Source: an uncultured Verrucomicrobiota bacterium (GTDB lineage Bacteria; Verrucomicrobiota; Verrucomicrobiia; Opitutales; Opitutaceae). From it: a stretch of DNA of 64,000 bases. How positions within the stretch are numbered: the first letter of the stretch is position 1; each line of letters opens with the position of its first letter. Location: NCBI GenBank assembly GCA_903898675.1, contig CAIUGM010000031.1, positions 124,001-188,000 of the forward strand, read 5' to 3'. The notes below the pieces were generated by a model. The model did not search any database and had not been told where the DNA came from. It saw nothing but the letters and a program-made list of their open reading frames with translations. A program made the position numbers and the translations under genes. Positions 9,631 through 18,134 of the stretch are shown piece after piece.

Positions 9631-11907
9631 TCACTTCTCCTTCATCTCATACACACCTTCCCAGTTCGCGCCAGGCGGGTGTTCCTTCATGTAATGGCAC
9701 CGCTTGGTCATGATGATCGACGGATTGCTATCGATCGCCAGCGCCTTGCTCGGCTGGTTCGGCTCGAGTGCGGCGCTTTGCTGGAAAAATTTAACCGCCC
9801 CGTCCCAATCCTGCGCGAGGTAACGTTCGACGCCTTGCGCATAGAGGCCGAGGCACTCGGAAGTTTGCGGCGTCACGTTCTCCTTGAGCCCGACGATCTC
9901 GAAGACCGGCACCGGCTGGGTGCGCCCCTTGACGATGATCCGGTCGAGGTAGCGGAAGACCACGTGGTCGCCGCCGTGCTTCTCGCACTCCAGCTTGGTG
10001 CTCTCGGTCACCATGGTATAGACGCCGAGCGACTTGGCGCCGGATTCCATGCGGGCCGCGAGATTCACGTTGTCGCCCATCATGGTGTAGCTGAAACGGG
10101 AGCGGCTGCCCATGTTGCCGATGATGGCCGAACCAGTGTTAAGACCGAGCCGGGCGCGCAGCACATGCACCACCGGCGGCCATTTGCCCGTTTCACTCTT
10201 CCACTTCTGGCGGAGTTTCTCAATGCCGAGCTGCACGCGCTGCGTGGCCACGCAGGCCCGGTACGCGTGGTCCGGCACCGGTAGCGGGGCGCCGAAAATG
10301 GCGACCACGGCATCGCCGATATATTTGTCGAGCGTCCCCTTCTCTTCCTGCACGATGTCGGTGCAGACCGTGAGGTATTCATTCATCAACTCGACCAACT
10401 GCGAGGCAGGCATAAGCTCGGAGAAGGTGGAGAAGGACTGGATGTCCGAGAAATACGCGGTGATGATCTCCTCGTGCCCGCCCAGCTGCGGATCCGCCTC
10501 GGACTCCACCATCCGGTTGACCAGTTCCGGCGCGAGGTAGGTGCCGAACATGCTTTTGATGCGACCCTTTTGCTTCTCCTCCTTCACCAGCTGCCACATG
10601 GTGGCGACGAAGCCCGTGGAGAAGGCCGCCCCGACCGGCGCTGCGAGCGGCAAAATCAGGTTGCTCTGCGCAAATTGGTGCAGGACCACCACGACAAATC
10701 CCCCGAGGACCAGCACCGCGAGGACCTTGGCAAAGAGGCTGCGGGCGCCACCGGCCACGGTCAGGGCGGTGACGGCAAAGGACAGGCCAAACACACTCGC
10801 CCACAGTACCCATTCCGGCGGGCGGATCAGGTACTGCTCGGAAATGATGGTCTTGATGAGGTTGCCATGCACGCCGACCTTGGGCACCGGATCACCGTCA
10901 AACGGCGTCGGTGCCATATCCTGCAACAAGGGATCGACCGGCCCGACCAGGACGATCGCGCCCACAAAGCGCTTGAAATAGTCCGTCGCCTCGGCGCGCT
11001 CGGCTTCCTTGTCCGACTTCAGCATTTCACCGGCAATGAGCACGTCCGCGATGCTCGAGCGGGGATTGAGGGTCTGGTTGTCCCAGAGGGAAAACCAATT
11101 GATCTCCAGGAGTTGTTTTTCGGTCAGCGGGATGCGCCGGAGCACCTGGCCGTCCTTCGTCGCAATCTCGACAAAATCGCCATTCCGGCGCGCCGAGCCG
11201 GGCGGCACGCCAAGCTCGACGCAGGACAGCTGCACGGCCATGTGCCAGAAGTTGGTGGTGGACGACTCGGTGAAAAGCGGGGCCCAGCGCGGAGTCTTGT
11301 CCCCGCCGTAGTCGGCATCCGTGTCGATCAGCCCGATCGTGCCCCAGGAACTGTTCAGCGTCGCCCCCATGATGGGATACTGGGGCAGTTCAGGCTCGGC
11401 GTTCTTTTCCCGGTTCGTGTAGCCCAGCCGGAGCAACGGGAAATCACGGAGCGCGCCCCGTTGCGTCGAGGACTCACCCCGCGTGTACTGTGCGGCCAGA
11501 ATCAGTTCCGGGTGCTTCCGGGCCACCCGGGCCAGGGCGAGATTGCCTTTCGTGGCGTCCTCCTTGTTGACGAGCTCAGAATGGCCGTAGGCCGAGAAGA
11601 CGAAATCGAAACCCACCGCCTTGGCCCCACCCTGCTCCAGCAGCAGCTGCGCCGCCTCGGCAAAGCGCGCCCGGTTCCACGGGCGCTCCCCGATGCGCTG
11701 CACGCCGCGGGTATCCACATCGACATAAAAAACCCGCACCGGCGCCTCGACCTCGCCGCGGAAACGGAAACGAACATCGAGCAGCAGATTCTCCACGGTC
11801 TGCAGCCGGCCGCTTTGCGCCAGCCACACCCAAAGCAGCGGAATTGGCAGCAGCAGCAGGACCTTCCAGTCGAACTTCTTCTTGGTCTGCGTTTTTGGCT
11901 GCGCCAC
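9631..11907 (-). CDS. CHASE2-domain adenylate cyclase (class III)
   Basis: A 758-residue membrane sensor-cyclase. It has an N-terminal membrane anchor (~16-31), an extracytoplasmic CHASE2 domain (~35-355), three C-terminal membrane segments (~365-440) and a class III cyclase domain (~453-640). Metal-binding Asp488 (AYFSDIQSFS) and Asp532 (YIGDAVVAIFG), the adenine-selecting pair Lys528 and Asp612, and the transition-state Asn615/Arg619 are all present. An active adenylate rather than guanylate cyclase is therefore predicted. The C-terminal ~90 residues look TPR-like. GTG start. It lies downstream of a FecR-domain gene, a frequent partner. Confidence 0.92.
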   Translation of the reverse strand: MAQPKTQTKKKFDWKVLLLLPIPLLWVWLAQSGRLQTVENLLLDVRFRFRGEVEAPVRVFYVDVDTRGVQRIGERPWNRARFAEAAQLLLEQGGAKAVGFDFVFSAYGHSELVNKEDATKGNLALARVARKHPELILAAQYTRGESSTQRGALRDFPLLRLGYTNREKNAEPELPQYPIMGATLNSSWGTIGLIDTDADYGGDKTPRWAPLFTESSTTNFWHMAVQLSCVELGVPPGSARRNGDFVEIATKDGQVLRRIPLTEKQLLEINWFSLWDNQTLNPRSSIADVLIAGEMLKSDKEAERAEATDYFKRFVGAIVLVGPVDPLLQDMAPTPFDGDPVPKVGVHGNLIKTIISEQYLIRPPEWVLWASVFGLSFAVTALTVAGGARSLFAKVLAVLVLGGFVVVVLHQFAQSNLILPLAAPVGAAFSTGFVATMWQLVKEEKQKGRIKSMFGTYLAPELVNRMVESEADPQLGGHEEIITAYFSDIQSFSTFSELMPASQLVELMNEYLTVCTDIVQEEKGTLDKYIGDAVVAIFGAPLPVPDHAYRACVATQRVQLGIEKLRQKWKSETGKWPPVVHVLRARLGLNTGSAIIGNMGSRSRFSYTMMGDNVNLAARMESGAKSLGVYTMVTESTKLECEKHGGDHVVFRYLDRIIVKGRTQPVPVFEIVGLKENVTPQTSECLGLYAQGVERYLAQDWDGAVKFFQQSAALEPNQPSKALAIDSNPSIIMTKRCHYMKEHPPGANWEGVYEMKEK

Positions 11908-11960
11908 GAGTGCGAAAGCTAGCGGGGGTCAATGCGAGTTAAAGCAGATTAAAGTCCGGT

Positions 11961-11997
11961 AAAGCAAAGCGCCCGGCACCATGACAGTGCCGGGCGC
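11961..11997 (-). terminator. Terminator between FecR and cyclase genes
   Basis: An 11-pair perfect stem (11969-11979 with 11987-11997, GCGCCCGGCAC) with a seven-base loop. Read on the minus strand it is followed by TTTGCTTT. It sits 17 bases past the FecR-protein stop codon. It should at least attenuate transcription before the cyclase gene at 11907. Confidence 0.7.
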
Positions 11998-12013
11998 CGC
12001 TAAAGGCAGGAAC

Positions 12014-12871
12014 TCAGCCGCCCGCGCCAGGGGTGAGGGTCGGCAGGGTCACGGTCGGCGCAGCCGGGGTTGGCGTCGGAGTCGGCGTCGGCGTGGGGGT
12101 CGGAGTTGGCGGTGGAGTCGGCGTGGGGGTCGGAGTAAACGTGGTGGCCTGCACGCTCTGGACGATCGACGTGGTGGCTTCCGTGATCAACGCCGTGGTC
12201 TTGGCCGGAATATCCTGGGTGACGACCACCGGCGCGATCGGCGTCGTGGTCTTGTTGTCCGGAACATCCACCGTCACGGTCACCTCCTTGCCCGCCGGAA
12301 TGGGAATTTCACCGGCAGTGACACCCGTCATCACAACCCGGCCCTCGGCCGTGGTGACGGTAAAGAAGGCCTTGCCGTCGGCGGAAGGACGGAAAACGAT
12401 ACGGTAAATGGTGCCGCGAATACCGGCCGCGCCGACCGGGGTCTTGATCGAGTAACTCGATGAGGTGTTCAGGTGCTTTACGTCGCCGACCATTTCGCCG
12501 TAGGAGAGGTTCAGCTTGGTCTGCGACACGCTGGGCTCATTCTTCAGCGTGCTGGGGTCGATTGAATCGGCCAGCGGATCCATCTTGAACTCGTCGATCG
12601 CCAGGCGGGAATCAGGCCCAAGCTTGACCGAGGAACCGTTCATGAACACCAGCACGACGCTCGAACTCTTCCCGGTGGTTACGGTGTCGCTCTCCGTCAG
12701 CGTATCGCCATCCTTGAGCGAAACCGAAGTTCCATTGGCGAGCAGTTTGGAAACCTGATTTTCAATCCGGGCCACCTTGATCTGGCCGGCTTGCGTCTGC
12801 GCTTCCGCGTTCAAAGACAAAAAGATTGCAACAGCTGCAACCAGCACAATGCGAAGGGCAGAAATTTTCAT
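12014..12871 (-). CDS. Secreted FecR-domain protein with Pro-Thr tail
   Basis: A 285-residue exported protein. The signal peptide ends near LNAEA. Then comes a FecR-like domain (~30-175), with the stretch GSSVKLGPDSRLAIDEF and the characteristic TPVGAAGIRGT. Residues ~235-270 are almost purely alternating Pro and Thr (PTPTPTP), giving a stiff, extended tail. FecR domains classically sense or bind at the envelope; those paired with CHASE2 cyclases are common in Verrucomicrobia and cyanobacteria, but their role is not settled. The tail DNA is a hexamer-like tandem repeat at about 12055-12145. Confidence 0.85.
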   Translation of the reverse strand: MKISALRIVLVAAVAIFLSLNAEAQTQAGQIKVARIENQVSKLLANGTSVSLKDGDTLTESDTVTTGKSSSVVLVFMNGSSVKLGPDSRLAIDEFKMDPLADSIDPSTLKNEPSVSQTKLNLSYGEMVGDVKHLNTSSSYSIKTPVGAAGIRGTIYRIVFRPSADGKAFFTVTTAEGRVVMTGVTAGEIPIPAGKEVTVTVDVPDNKTTTPIAPVVVTQDIPAKTTALITEATTSIVQSVQATTFTPTPTPTPPPTPTPTPTPTPTPTPAAPTVTLPTLTPGAGG

Positions 12872-12891
12872 AAATCCTCGTCTTATTACGG

Positions 12892-14802
12892 TTAACGATG
12901 CGCTACTAACTGTTGACGCAAAGCTATTCCCGCAGAATTTGAGGGGTCAAGAGTTAAACAGGTCTCGACCGCCCGCAGGGCCTCCTCCTTTCGGTCAGGG
13001 TACCCCGCTAGGTGATAGGCGTAGTAGTACCACCAGACTGGAACTGTCGGCGCCAGCTGCAGGGCTCGCTGGAAATACCCTTCCGCTTCCACGAGACGGG
13101 ATTGCATCGCAACGGCCACGCCCTTCCGCACCCAGAATTCAGCGTTAATGTCGCACAAAGCCAGGGCTTGATCGGCCGCCAGCTCGGAACGCCGGCCGAT
13201 GGTCAGCAGATCGCTGCCGGTGTACTGCCAGTTTTGCGACAAGGCATAGGATAAGTCGGCCCAAGCCTGGCCGTTGGTTGGGTCAGCCTTCACCGCCAGT
13301 TTGAAATTCGCCAAGGCCCCGGGAAGGATTGCGCCCAGATCACCGCGGCCGGCCGCGGCATATTTGTCGATGGCCCGGCGGGAATCGTAGCGGAAGGCCT
13401 CGGCCCGGTAGAGCGGCGAGGCCAGTCTCAGGGCAACCATGACCGAGGCCAGGGCAGCAACCAGGCCAAGGCCGCGCGTCCAGCCGGCCCCGATCGGTCG
13501 TGCAACCGCCACGTCATCGCGCACCAGAAGCGCCGCGATCACCGCGGCCAGGAAAGCGAGGGCAGGGATTTTCGTGTGGAAATCCACGAACAGATGGAAA
13601 GCGAACGCGAGCAGGCCGACGAACAGGCCCAACCGCCACTTCCAGAGTCCGAATAGATTGACCGTGGTCGTGCTTTCCCGCCGCGTTCGCCGCACCGCCA
13701 GCCAGCCCAGCCGCAAAATCCCGGCTCCGCCCACGACCCAGAGGGCGAAACCCGCCAGGCCATAATCACTGAGCGTGTTCAGGTAATCGTTGTGCGTCCA
13801 GTTGGGTTCATTCAGGAATCCGCGGGCCCGGTACTGGTCGAAGACCAGGTTGTACGATCCGGCTCCACTGCCCCACCACGGATGGTCGCGCCAGATCTTC
13901 CAGCCGGCCTTCCAAATTACCGGACGGCTGGCCTCAAACTGGCCGGCGACGAAGGGTTGAAGTCGCGCGCGCACGTTTTCGTTGAAATGAAACAGCAGCC
14001 ACCCGGCCGCGATTACCGCGGTCAAGATCACGGCGAAGCCCGCGAGCCGCCGGCGCCAGTCACCTCCGGCCAGCAGCGGCCAGAGCATCAGGGCGAGCGC
14101 CAGGGCAATCCATCCGCCGCGACTGCCGGTCAGTACGAGCGCGAAAACGAAGAGTGCCGCCAGCCAGGCGCAGGCGATTTTGACCGCAGGCCGCGTGGCC
14201 CGCGAGGCCAGCAGGGTCAGGCAGGCGGGAATCATCAGCTCGAGCAGCCCGGCCAGGCTGTTCGGAATCCCAAACATGCCGGATGAACGCCCGAAAAACT
14301 GCGCGGCCTGGGTGCGCCCCAGCATCAGCCAGGTCCGGTCGGCGAACCGCTGATAGGCCGCCAGGCCGACGCCAGCCAGAGCGAGCCCCACGAGGGTCGC
14401 CACGATTACAGCGGTCTGTTTCCGGCCACGCCCAAAGTGCAGGACGAGCCCGAATACCAGCCACATTTGCAGCCATAACAACCACTCACGCCAAGCCAGC
14501 CATTGGGCCGGCGCCAGACAAAGAACACTGAAGAGGGCATAAAGCAGAAAAGGCACCGGCAACAGTGCGGCCCAATTTAAGCCCACGGTACGCCCCCTCC
14601 GCCCAAACGCCCAAAGCAGACCGCCCAAGGCCGCCAGGGCAAACACCGCCCGGGATGTCACCACCATGGTCGCGGCCAGATAGCCGCCCAAACCAAGCGT
14701 GGTCCAGACCAGCATGGCCATCAGGCCGATCACCAGCAGCCACTCGCCCCAGACAAAGATCCGGTGATCAGCCGGAGCGGAGGGACGGGACGGCGGAAGC
14801 AT
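12892..14802 (-). CDS. O-antigen ligase-like (Wzy_C) membrane protein with TPRs
   Basis: About 636 residues with ten or more membrane helices, then a C-terminal soluble part with tetratricopeptide-like helices (~480-630, e.g. AEGYFQRALQLAPTVP). The Wzy_C signature WTHNDYLNTLSDYGLAG sits in the large periplasmic loop around residue 310. Family members ligate or polymerise surface polysaccharide, or glycosylate proteins, using undecaprenyl-linked donors. I chose the ATG at 14802; an upstream ATG at 14835 lies only nine bases past the glnA terminator. The FecR gene follows 20 bases downstream. Confidence 0.85.
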   Translation of the reverse strand: MLPPSRPSAPADHRIFVWGEWLLVIGLMAMLVWTTLGLGGYLAATMVVTSRAVFALAALGGLLWAFGRRGRTVGLNWAALLPVPFLLYALFSVLCLAPAQWLAWREWLLWLQMWLVFGLVLHFGRGRKQTAVIVATLVGLALAGVGLAAYQRFADRTWLMLGRTQAAQFFGRSSGMFGIPNSLAGLLELMIPACLTLLASRATRPAVKIACAWLAALFVFALVLTGSRGGWIALALALMLWPLLAGGDWRRRLAGFAVILTAVIAAGWLLFHFNENVRARLQPFVAGQFEASRPVIWKAGWKIWRDHPWWGSGAGSYNLVFDQYRARGFLNEPNWTHNDYLNTLSDYGLAGFALWVVGGAGILRLGWLAVRRTRRESTTTVNLFGLWKWRLGLFVGLLAFAFHLFVDFHTKIPALAFLAAVIAALLVRDDVAVARPIGAGWTRGLGLVAALASVMVALRLASPLYRAEAFRYDSRRAIDKYAAAGRGDLGAILPGALANFKLAVKADPTNGQAWADLSYALSQNWQYTGSDLLTIGRRSELAADQALALCDINAEFWVRKGVAVAMQSRLVEAEGYFQRALQLAPTVPVWWYYYAYHLAGYPDRKEEALRAVETCLTLDPSNSAGIALRQQLVAHR

Positions 14803-14843
14803 AAGGCAACCGTTTTGAATACGGCTTGCCGGCATGGAGCCAC

Positions 14844-14875
14844 AAAAAAGCCGCCCGACTTTGCAGTCGGGCGGC
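14844..14875 (-). terminator. Rho-independent terminator after glutamine synthetase
   Basis: On the minus strand an 11-pair perfect GC-rich stem (GCCGCCCGACT, 14850-14860 with 14865-14875) with a four-base loop is followed by six T (A at 14844-14849). It lies 30 bases past the glutamine synthetase stop codon. Confidence 0.9.
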
Positions 14876-14905
14876 GGAAACTAATCCCTAAGGACGGGAC
14901 GGCGC

Positions 14906-15937
14906 TCAGGTCGTCGGGACAGACTGGATCGTCTTGAGGATCCGGCCGGCGACCAGATACGGGTCGGCGGCGGAATTCGGACGACGGTCCTCAAGGTAAC
15001 CCTTGTAGTCGGCATTGACGAAGCTGTGCGGCACGCGGATCGAGGCGCCGCGGTCGGCGATACCATACGAGAACTTGTCGATCGACTGCGTCTCGTGCAG
15101 GCCGGTGAGGCGGAGATGATTCTCCGGGCCATAGACGGCGATATGCTCGTCGCGGAAGGTATTGAAGGCGGCCATGAGCTTTTCGAAGTAGGCCTTGCCC
15201 CCGACTTCGCGCATGTGCTTGGTCGAGAAGTTGGAGTGCATGCCGGAACCGTTCCAGTCCAGCGGCTGCTGGAAGGGAGCCAGGATCGGCTTGCAGCGCC
15301 ACTCGATGTCGATGCCGTACGACTCGGCGAGACGGGCGAGGATGTAGCGGGCGACCCACATCTGGTCAGCCGCGCTCTTCGAGCCCTTGCCGAAGATCTG
15401 GAACTCCCACTGGCCCTTCGCCACCTCGGCGTTGATGCCCTCGAGGTTGATACCGGCATCAAGACAGATATCGATGTGCTTCTCGACGATCTCGCGGGCA
15501 ACATTGCCGACGTTCTTGTAGCCGACACCGGTGTAATACGGACCCTGCGGGGCCGGGAAACCGCCCGCGGGAAAGCCGAGCGGCGCGCCGTCCTTGTAGA
15601 AGAAATATTCCTGCTCGAAGCCGAACCAGGTGTCCGGATCATCCGGGATCGTGGCCCGGGAGTTGGAGGGCGTCGCGACGCCGGTGTGGAGGAAAGTCTC
15701 GCACATCACGAGCACGCCGTTCTTGCGGGTCGTGTCCGGGAAAACCGCCACCGGTTTGAGCACGATGTCCGAGCTCTTGCCCTCGGCCTGCTGCGTCGAG
15801 CTGCCGTCGAAGCCCCAGACGGGCAAATCAGCCAGCTTCGGGAAGCTGGCGAATTCCTTGATTTGAGTCTTGCTGCGCAGGCTGGCCAACGGCGTGTAGC
15901 CATCGAGCCAGATGTATTCCAATTTGTATTTAGCCAT
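14906..15937 (-). CDS. glnA: Glutamine synthetase, GSII (eukaryote-like) type
   Basis: A 343-residue enzyme that makes glutamine from glutamate, ammonium and ATP. Its length and motifs are of the GSII class, not the ~470-residue bacterial GSI: IWLDGYTPLASLRSK near the N-terminus, WGFDGSSTQQAEG, WFGFEQEYFF, and DWNGSGMHSNFSTK. GSII enzymes form decamers and lack the adenylylation site of GSI. I start at ATG 15937 (MAKYKLEYIW), the conserved N-terminus; the frame extends to 16060 but that part is unlike the family. Monocistronic with its own terminator. Confidence 0.95.
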   Translation of the reverse strand: MAKYKLEYIWLDGYTPLASLRSKTQIKEFASFPKLADLPVWGFDGSSTQQAEGKSSDIVLKPVAVFPDTTRKNGVLVMCETFLHTGVATPSNSRATIPDDPDTWFGFEQEYFFYKDGAPLGFPAGGFPAPQGPYYTGVGYKNVGNVAREIVEKHIDICLDAGINLEGINAEVAKGQWEFQIFGKGSKSAADQMWVARYILARLAESYGIDIEWRCKPILAPFQQPLDWNGSGMHSNFSTKHMREVGGKAYFEKLMAAFNTFRDEHIAVYGPENHLRLTGLHETQSIDKFSYGIADRGASIRVPHSFVNADYKGYLEDRRPNSAADPYLVAGRILKTIQSVPTT

Positions 15938-16159
15938 AGGTGTAACGAGTTTTGGGTGTGAGAGGCATTGAAGGACTGGTGTGGTGACTAACCGCACTGC
16001 CTCTAATGACAGTCCAACATTCAGCACCTCATATGCCAGAGGCGAAAAGAATTTTCGCACATGACTCAGCTTTTACAAGTTCTCGGCACCCATTGGCCCG
16101 CTTTCCGGGCACAGTAATCTTGCCAGTCAGGCCGGGCCCTGAATCTTCCCCTTCACGCC

Positions 16160-17380
16160 ATGCAAGAGGTCAAAAACACCCAGCGCGCCCTGGTCCGCAT
16201 CGGCTACGATGGCCGGGTCTACAAGACCTTCCGGGGTCCCCAGGCCTACGCCCGCTTTGAAACCGAGGTGCGGGTCCTCCGTTACCTCGAGCAGCGGGGC
16301 TGCGATTTTGTCCCGCGCCTGCTGGAGGCCGACGAGCCCAACCTGAAAATCACCACTTCCAACTGCGGTTCCCGCGTCGACCAGGTGAACCCGGAGCGGC
16401 TCAAGGCGCTCTTTGCCGAGCTTGAGACCTTTGGCGTCCGGCACGACGACCCCGAAATCCGCAACATCACCTACCGGCAGGCGGACGGGCGGTTCTGTGT
16501 CATCGACTTTGAATTCGCCACGCTGATCGGCGAGGCGGCGGCGGTTTCCGGGCCGCTCCCACCCGACCTGGCGTGGTCCGGCCTGACCCACCAGGGGCAC
16601 CTGCGCCCCAACAACGAGGATACCTTCCTCGCGCTCGAATTCGATGGCCGCGAAGTCCGCTACCTGGGCAAGACCGGCGCAGCCTCGCCGCTGAAGGCCG
16701 ATTTTGTCTTCGCAGTCAGCGACGGCATGGGCGGCGCCAAGTCCGGTGAATTCGCCAGCCGCATCACCAAGGACAAGATCACGCACCTGCTGCCGAAAGG
16801 CTTCCGCCTCGCCGCGCCCGGGCCGCAAAGCGGTTACAGCGACATCCTGCTCGAACTGTTCCGCGCCATCCACCAGGACCTGATCACCCTCGGTGAATCG
16901 TATGAGGAATGCCGCGGCATGGGCACCACGCTCAGCCTCTGCTGGCTGACGCCGGGGTGGATGTACTTTGGCCACATCGGGGACAGCCGGATTTATCATC
17001 TGCCCGCGGGCGGCGGGCTGACCCAGCTGACGCACGACCACGGCCACGTCGGCTGGCTGCGACGGAACGGCCGGATCACGGAACGGGAGGCCCGGGTGCA
17101 TCCCATGCGCAACGTCCTGCACCAGTCGCTCGGCGCCGGACACCAGTTTATCGAGCCGCAATTCGGCGTCCTGCCCTGCGGGCCGGGCGACCGTTATCTC
17201 CTGTGTTCGGACGGCCTGATCGAGGGCCTGTGGGACCGCCAGCTGGAGGAGATCGTGCGTGCGCCCGATCCCGCCCCGGTGGCCGAACGCCTCGTCGCCG
17301 CCGCGCTCGAACGCGCCGGTCGGGACAACATCACCGCCCTGGTGGTCGAAGCCCTCGCGCCAACACCGTCCAAGTCATGA
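16160..17380 (+). CDS. Kinase-like domain fused to PP2C protein phosphatase
   Basis: A 406-residue cytosolic protein. Residues ~140-395 are a PPM/PP2C phosphatase with its metal-site motifs: THQGHLRPNNEDTF, VSDGMGG, GHIGDSRIYHL, LLCSDGL and DNITALV. Residues ~8-125 resemble a very compact kinase/APH-like fold: Lys22 in VYKTF, Glu36 in FETEVRVL, an exact HxDxxxxN (His95, Asp97, Asn102) and a DFE at 116-118 in VIDFEFA. All key kinase residues appear present, but the lobe after DFE is almost absent. The stop overlaps the ATG of the next gene (ATGA). Ser/Thr phospho-signalling is likely; target unknown. Confidence 0.85.
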   Translation: MQEVKNTQRALVRIGYDGRVYKTFRGPQAYARFETEVRVLRYLEQRGCDFVPRLLEADEPNLKITTSNCGSRVDQVNPERLKALFAELETFGVRHDDPEIRNITYRQADGRFCVIDFEFATLIGEAAAVSGPLPPDLAWSGLTHQGHLRPNNEDTFLALEFDGREVRYLGKTGAASPLKADFVFAVSDGMGGAKSGEFASRITKDKITHLLPKGFRLAAPGPQSGYSDILLELFRAIHQDLITLGESYEECRGMGTTLSLCWLTPGWMYFGHIGDSRIYHLPAGGGLTQLTHDHGHVGWLRRNGRITEREARVHPMRNVLHQSLGAGHQFIEPQFGVLPCGPGDRYLLCSDGLIEGLWDRQLEEIVRAPDPAPVAERLVAAALERAGRDNITALVVEALAPTPSKS

Positions 17381-17736
17381 CGCGTATTTTTGTCTACGGC
17401 ACCCTGAAGCGTGGCGGCCGCAACCACCACTACCTGGTGGGCCAGCAATTTCTCGGCGAGGCGCACACCCCGGCGGGCTACACGCTGTTTTCACTGGGCG
17501 ACTATCCCGGCATGGTGCGGGTAGCGGACGATCAGACCGGGGTCACGGGCGAAGTCTGGGCGGTCGACCCGGCAGGCCTCCAACAACTCGACGAACTCGA
17601 AGGTGTCGACGAAGGCCTCTACGAACGCACGCCAATCAGACTGCTCGCGCCCTACTCCGATCAACCGGTCGAAACTTATCTCTATTTGCGCGATCTGACC
17701 GGACGCCCGGCCCTCGGCTCGCTCTGGTCGGAATAA
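17377..17736 (+). CDS. Gamma-glutamylcyclotransferase-like (GGCT/AIG2) protein
   Basis: A 119-residue protein beginning RIFVYGTLKRGGRNH, the YGTLK substrate-loop signature of the GGCT/AIG2/BtrG fold. The general acid/base Glu is probably in LDELEGVDEGLYER, which is the expected place. Such enzymes cyclise gamma-glutamyl amino acids or gamma-glutamylamines to 5-oxoproline. Substrate not determinable. ATG at 17377 overlaps the phosphatase stop by four bases, so the two are translationally coupled. Confidence 0.88.
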   Translation: MTRIFVYGTLKRGGRNHHYLVGQQFLGEAHTPAGYTLFSLGDYPGMVRVADDQTGVTGEVWAVDPAGLQQLDELEGVDEGLYERTPIRLLAPYSDQPVETYLYLRDLTGRPALGSLWSE

Positions 17737-17747
17737 TCGCGGTCAGA

Positions 17748-18125
17748 CTAGGACTTCAGCGCGGTTTGCGGCATGCGCTTCACCGTGACGAAGCGCGCAC
17801 GGAATAACTCCTCCATCAATTCGCGGGCCGGGGCCGGAATGCGCTTCACCAGATCCTCCATCGGGGGCAGCGCCGGGTCGGCGGACTCGGGCTCGAGGTT
17901 CTCCGCCTTGGGCGGCTGGCCGTAGAATTGCTCGGATCCGCGGTCCTGCGCAAGGAAAGCGGCCTCCTCCTCCGCCGAAGGACCGGCCGGAACGGAATCA
18001 TCCGGTGGCGGCGCATCCTTCACCAGCGCGGAAGGAGCACTCTCCTCCTCAGATTCTTTACTCCGCGATCCCTGCTCCCTTTTCCCTGCACCTTGCTCCG
18101 CGCCCTCAGGCGCGGCCGTCAGCCG
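17748..18125 (-). CDS. dnaX: C-terminal (tau-specific) segment of DnaX, -1 frame
   Basis: From the A9 run at 18126-18134 the -1 frame is open without a stop to 17748, adding about 125 residues. The start is a low-complexity acidic/charged linker ([18 protein letters not shown]). The end is a compact basic helical region ([20 protein letters not shown]) that looks like a folded domain. Taken alone the only start would be a GTG at 18023, with no ribosome-binding site, within the linker. I therefore read it as the extension made by frameshifting from dnaX; a full-length product would have about 504 residues. It is inferred, not shown. Confidence 0.65.
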   Translation of the reverse strand, partial: RLTAAPEGAEQGAGKREQGSRSKESEEESAPSALVKDAPPPDDSVPAGPSAEEEAAFLAQDRGSEQFYGQPPKAENLEPESADPALPPMEDLVKRIPAPARELMEELFRARFVTVKRMPQTALKS

Positions 18126-18134
18126 TTTTTTTTT
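18098..18134 (-). other. dnaX: Programmed -1 frameshift signal in dnaX
   Basis: On the minus strand nine consecutive A (18134-18126) are followed by C. In the dnaX frame this reads AAA AAA AAC GGC TGA, so the heptamer A AAA AAC is in the correct phase for a -1 slip, and the zero frame stops two codons later. Nine bases after the heptamer a perfect seven-pair all-GC hairpin (CCGCGCC-TGAG-GGCGCGG, 18115-18098) is placed as a stimulatory element would be. Slippery A runs with such hairpins produce gamma and tau in E. coli dnaX, and an A9 run does so by transcriptional slippage in Thermus. Confidence 0.75.

Noticed and set aside
12055-12145. Regular repeats that look like a CRISPR-type or satellite array
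   Set aside because: They are the codons of a Pro-Thr tail in the FecR-domain protein, with no spacers and no cas genes.
17748-18023. A stand-alone 91-codon gene downstream of dnaX
   Set aside because: It has only a GTG start with no ribosome-binding site, and the same frame is open without a stop back to the A9 run of dnaX. A frameshift extension explains it better.
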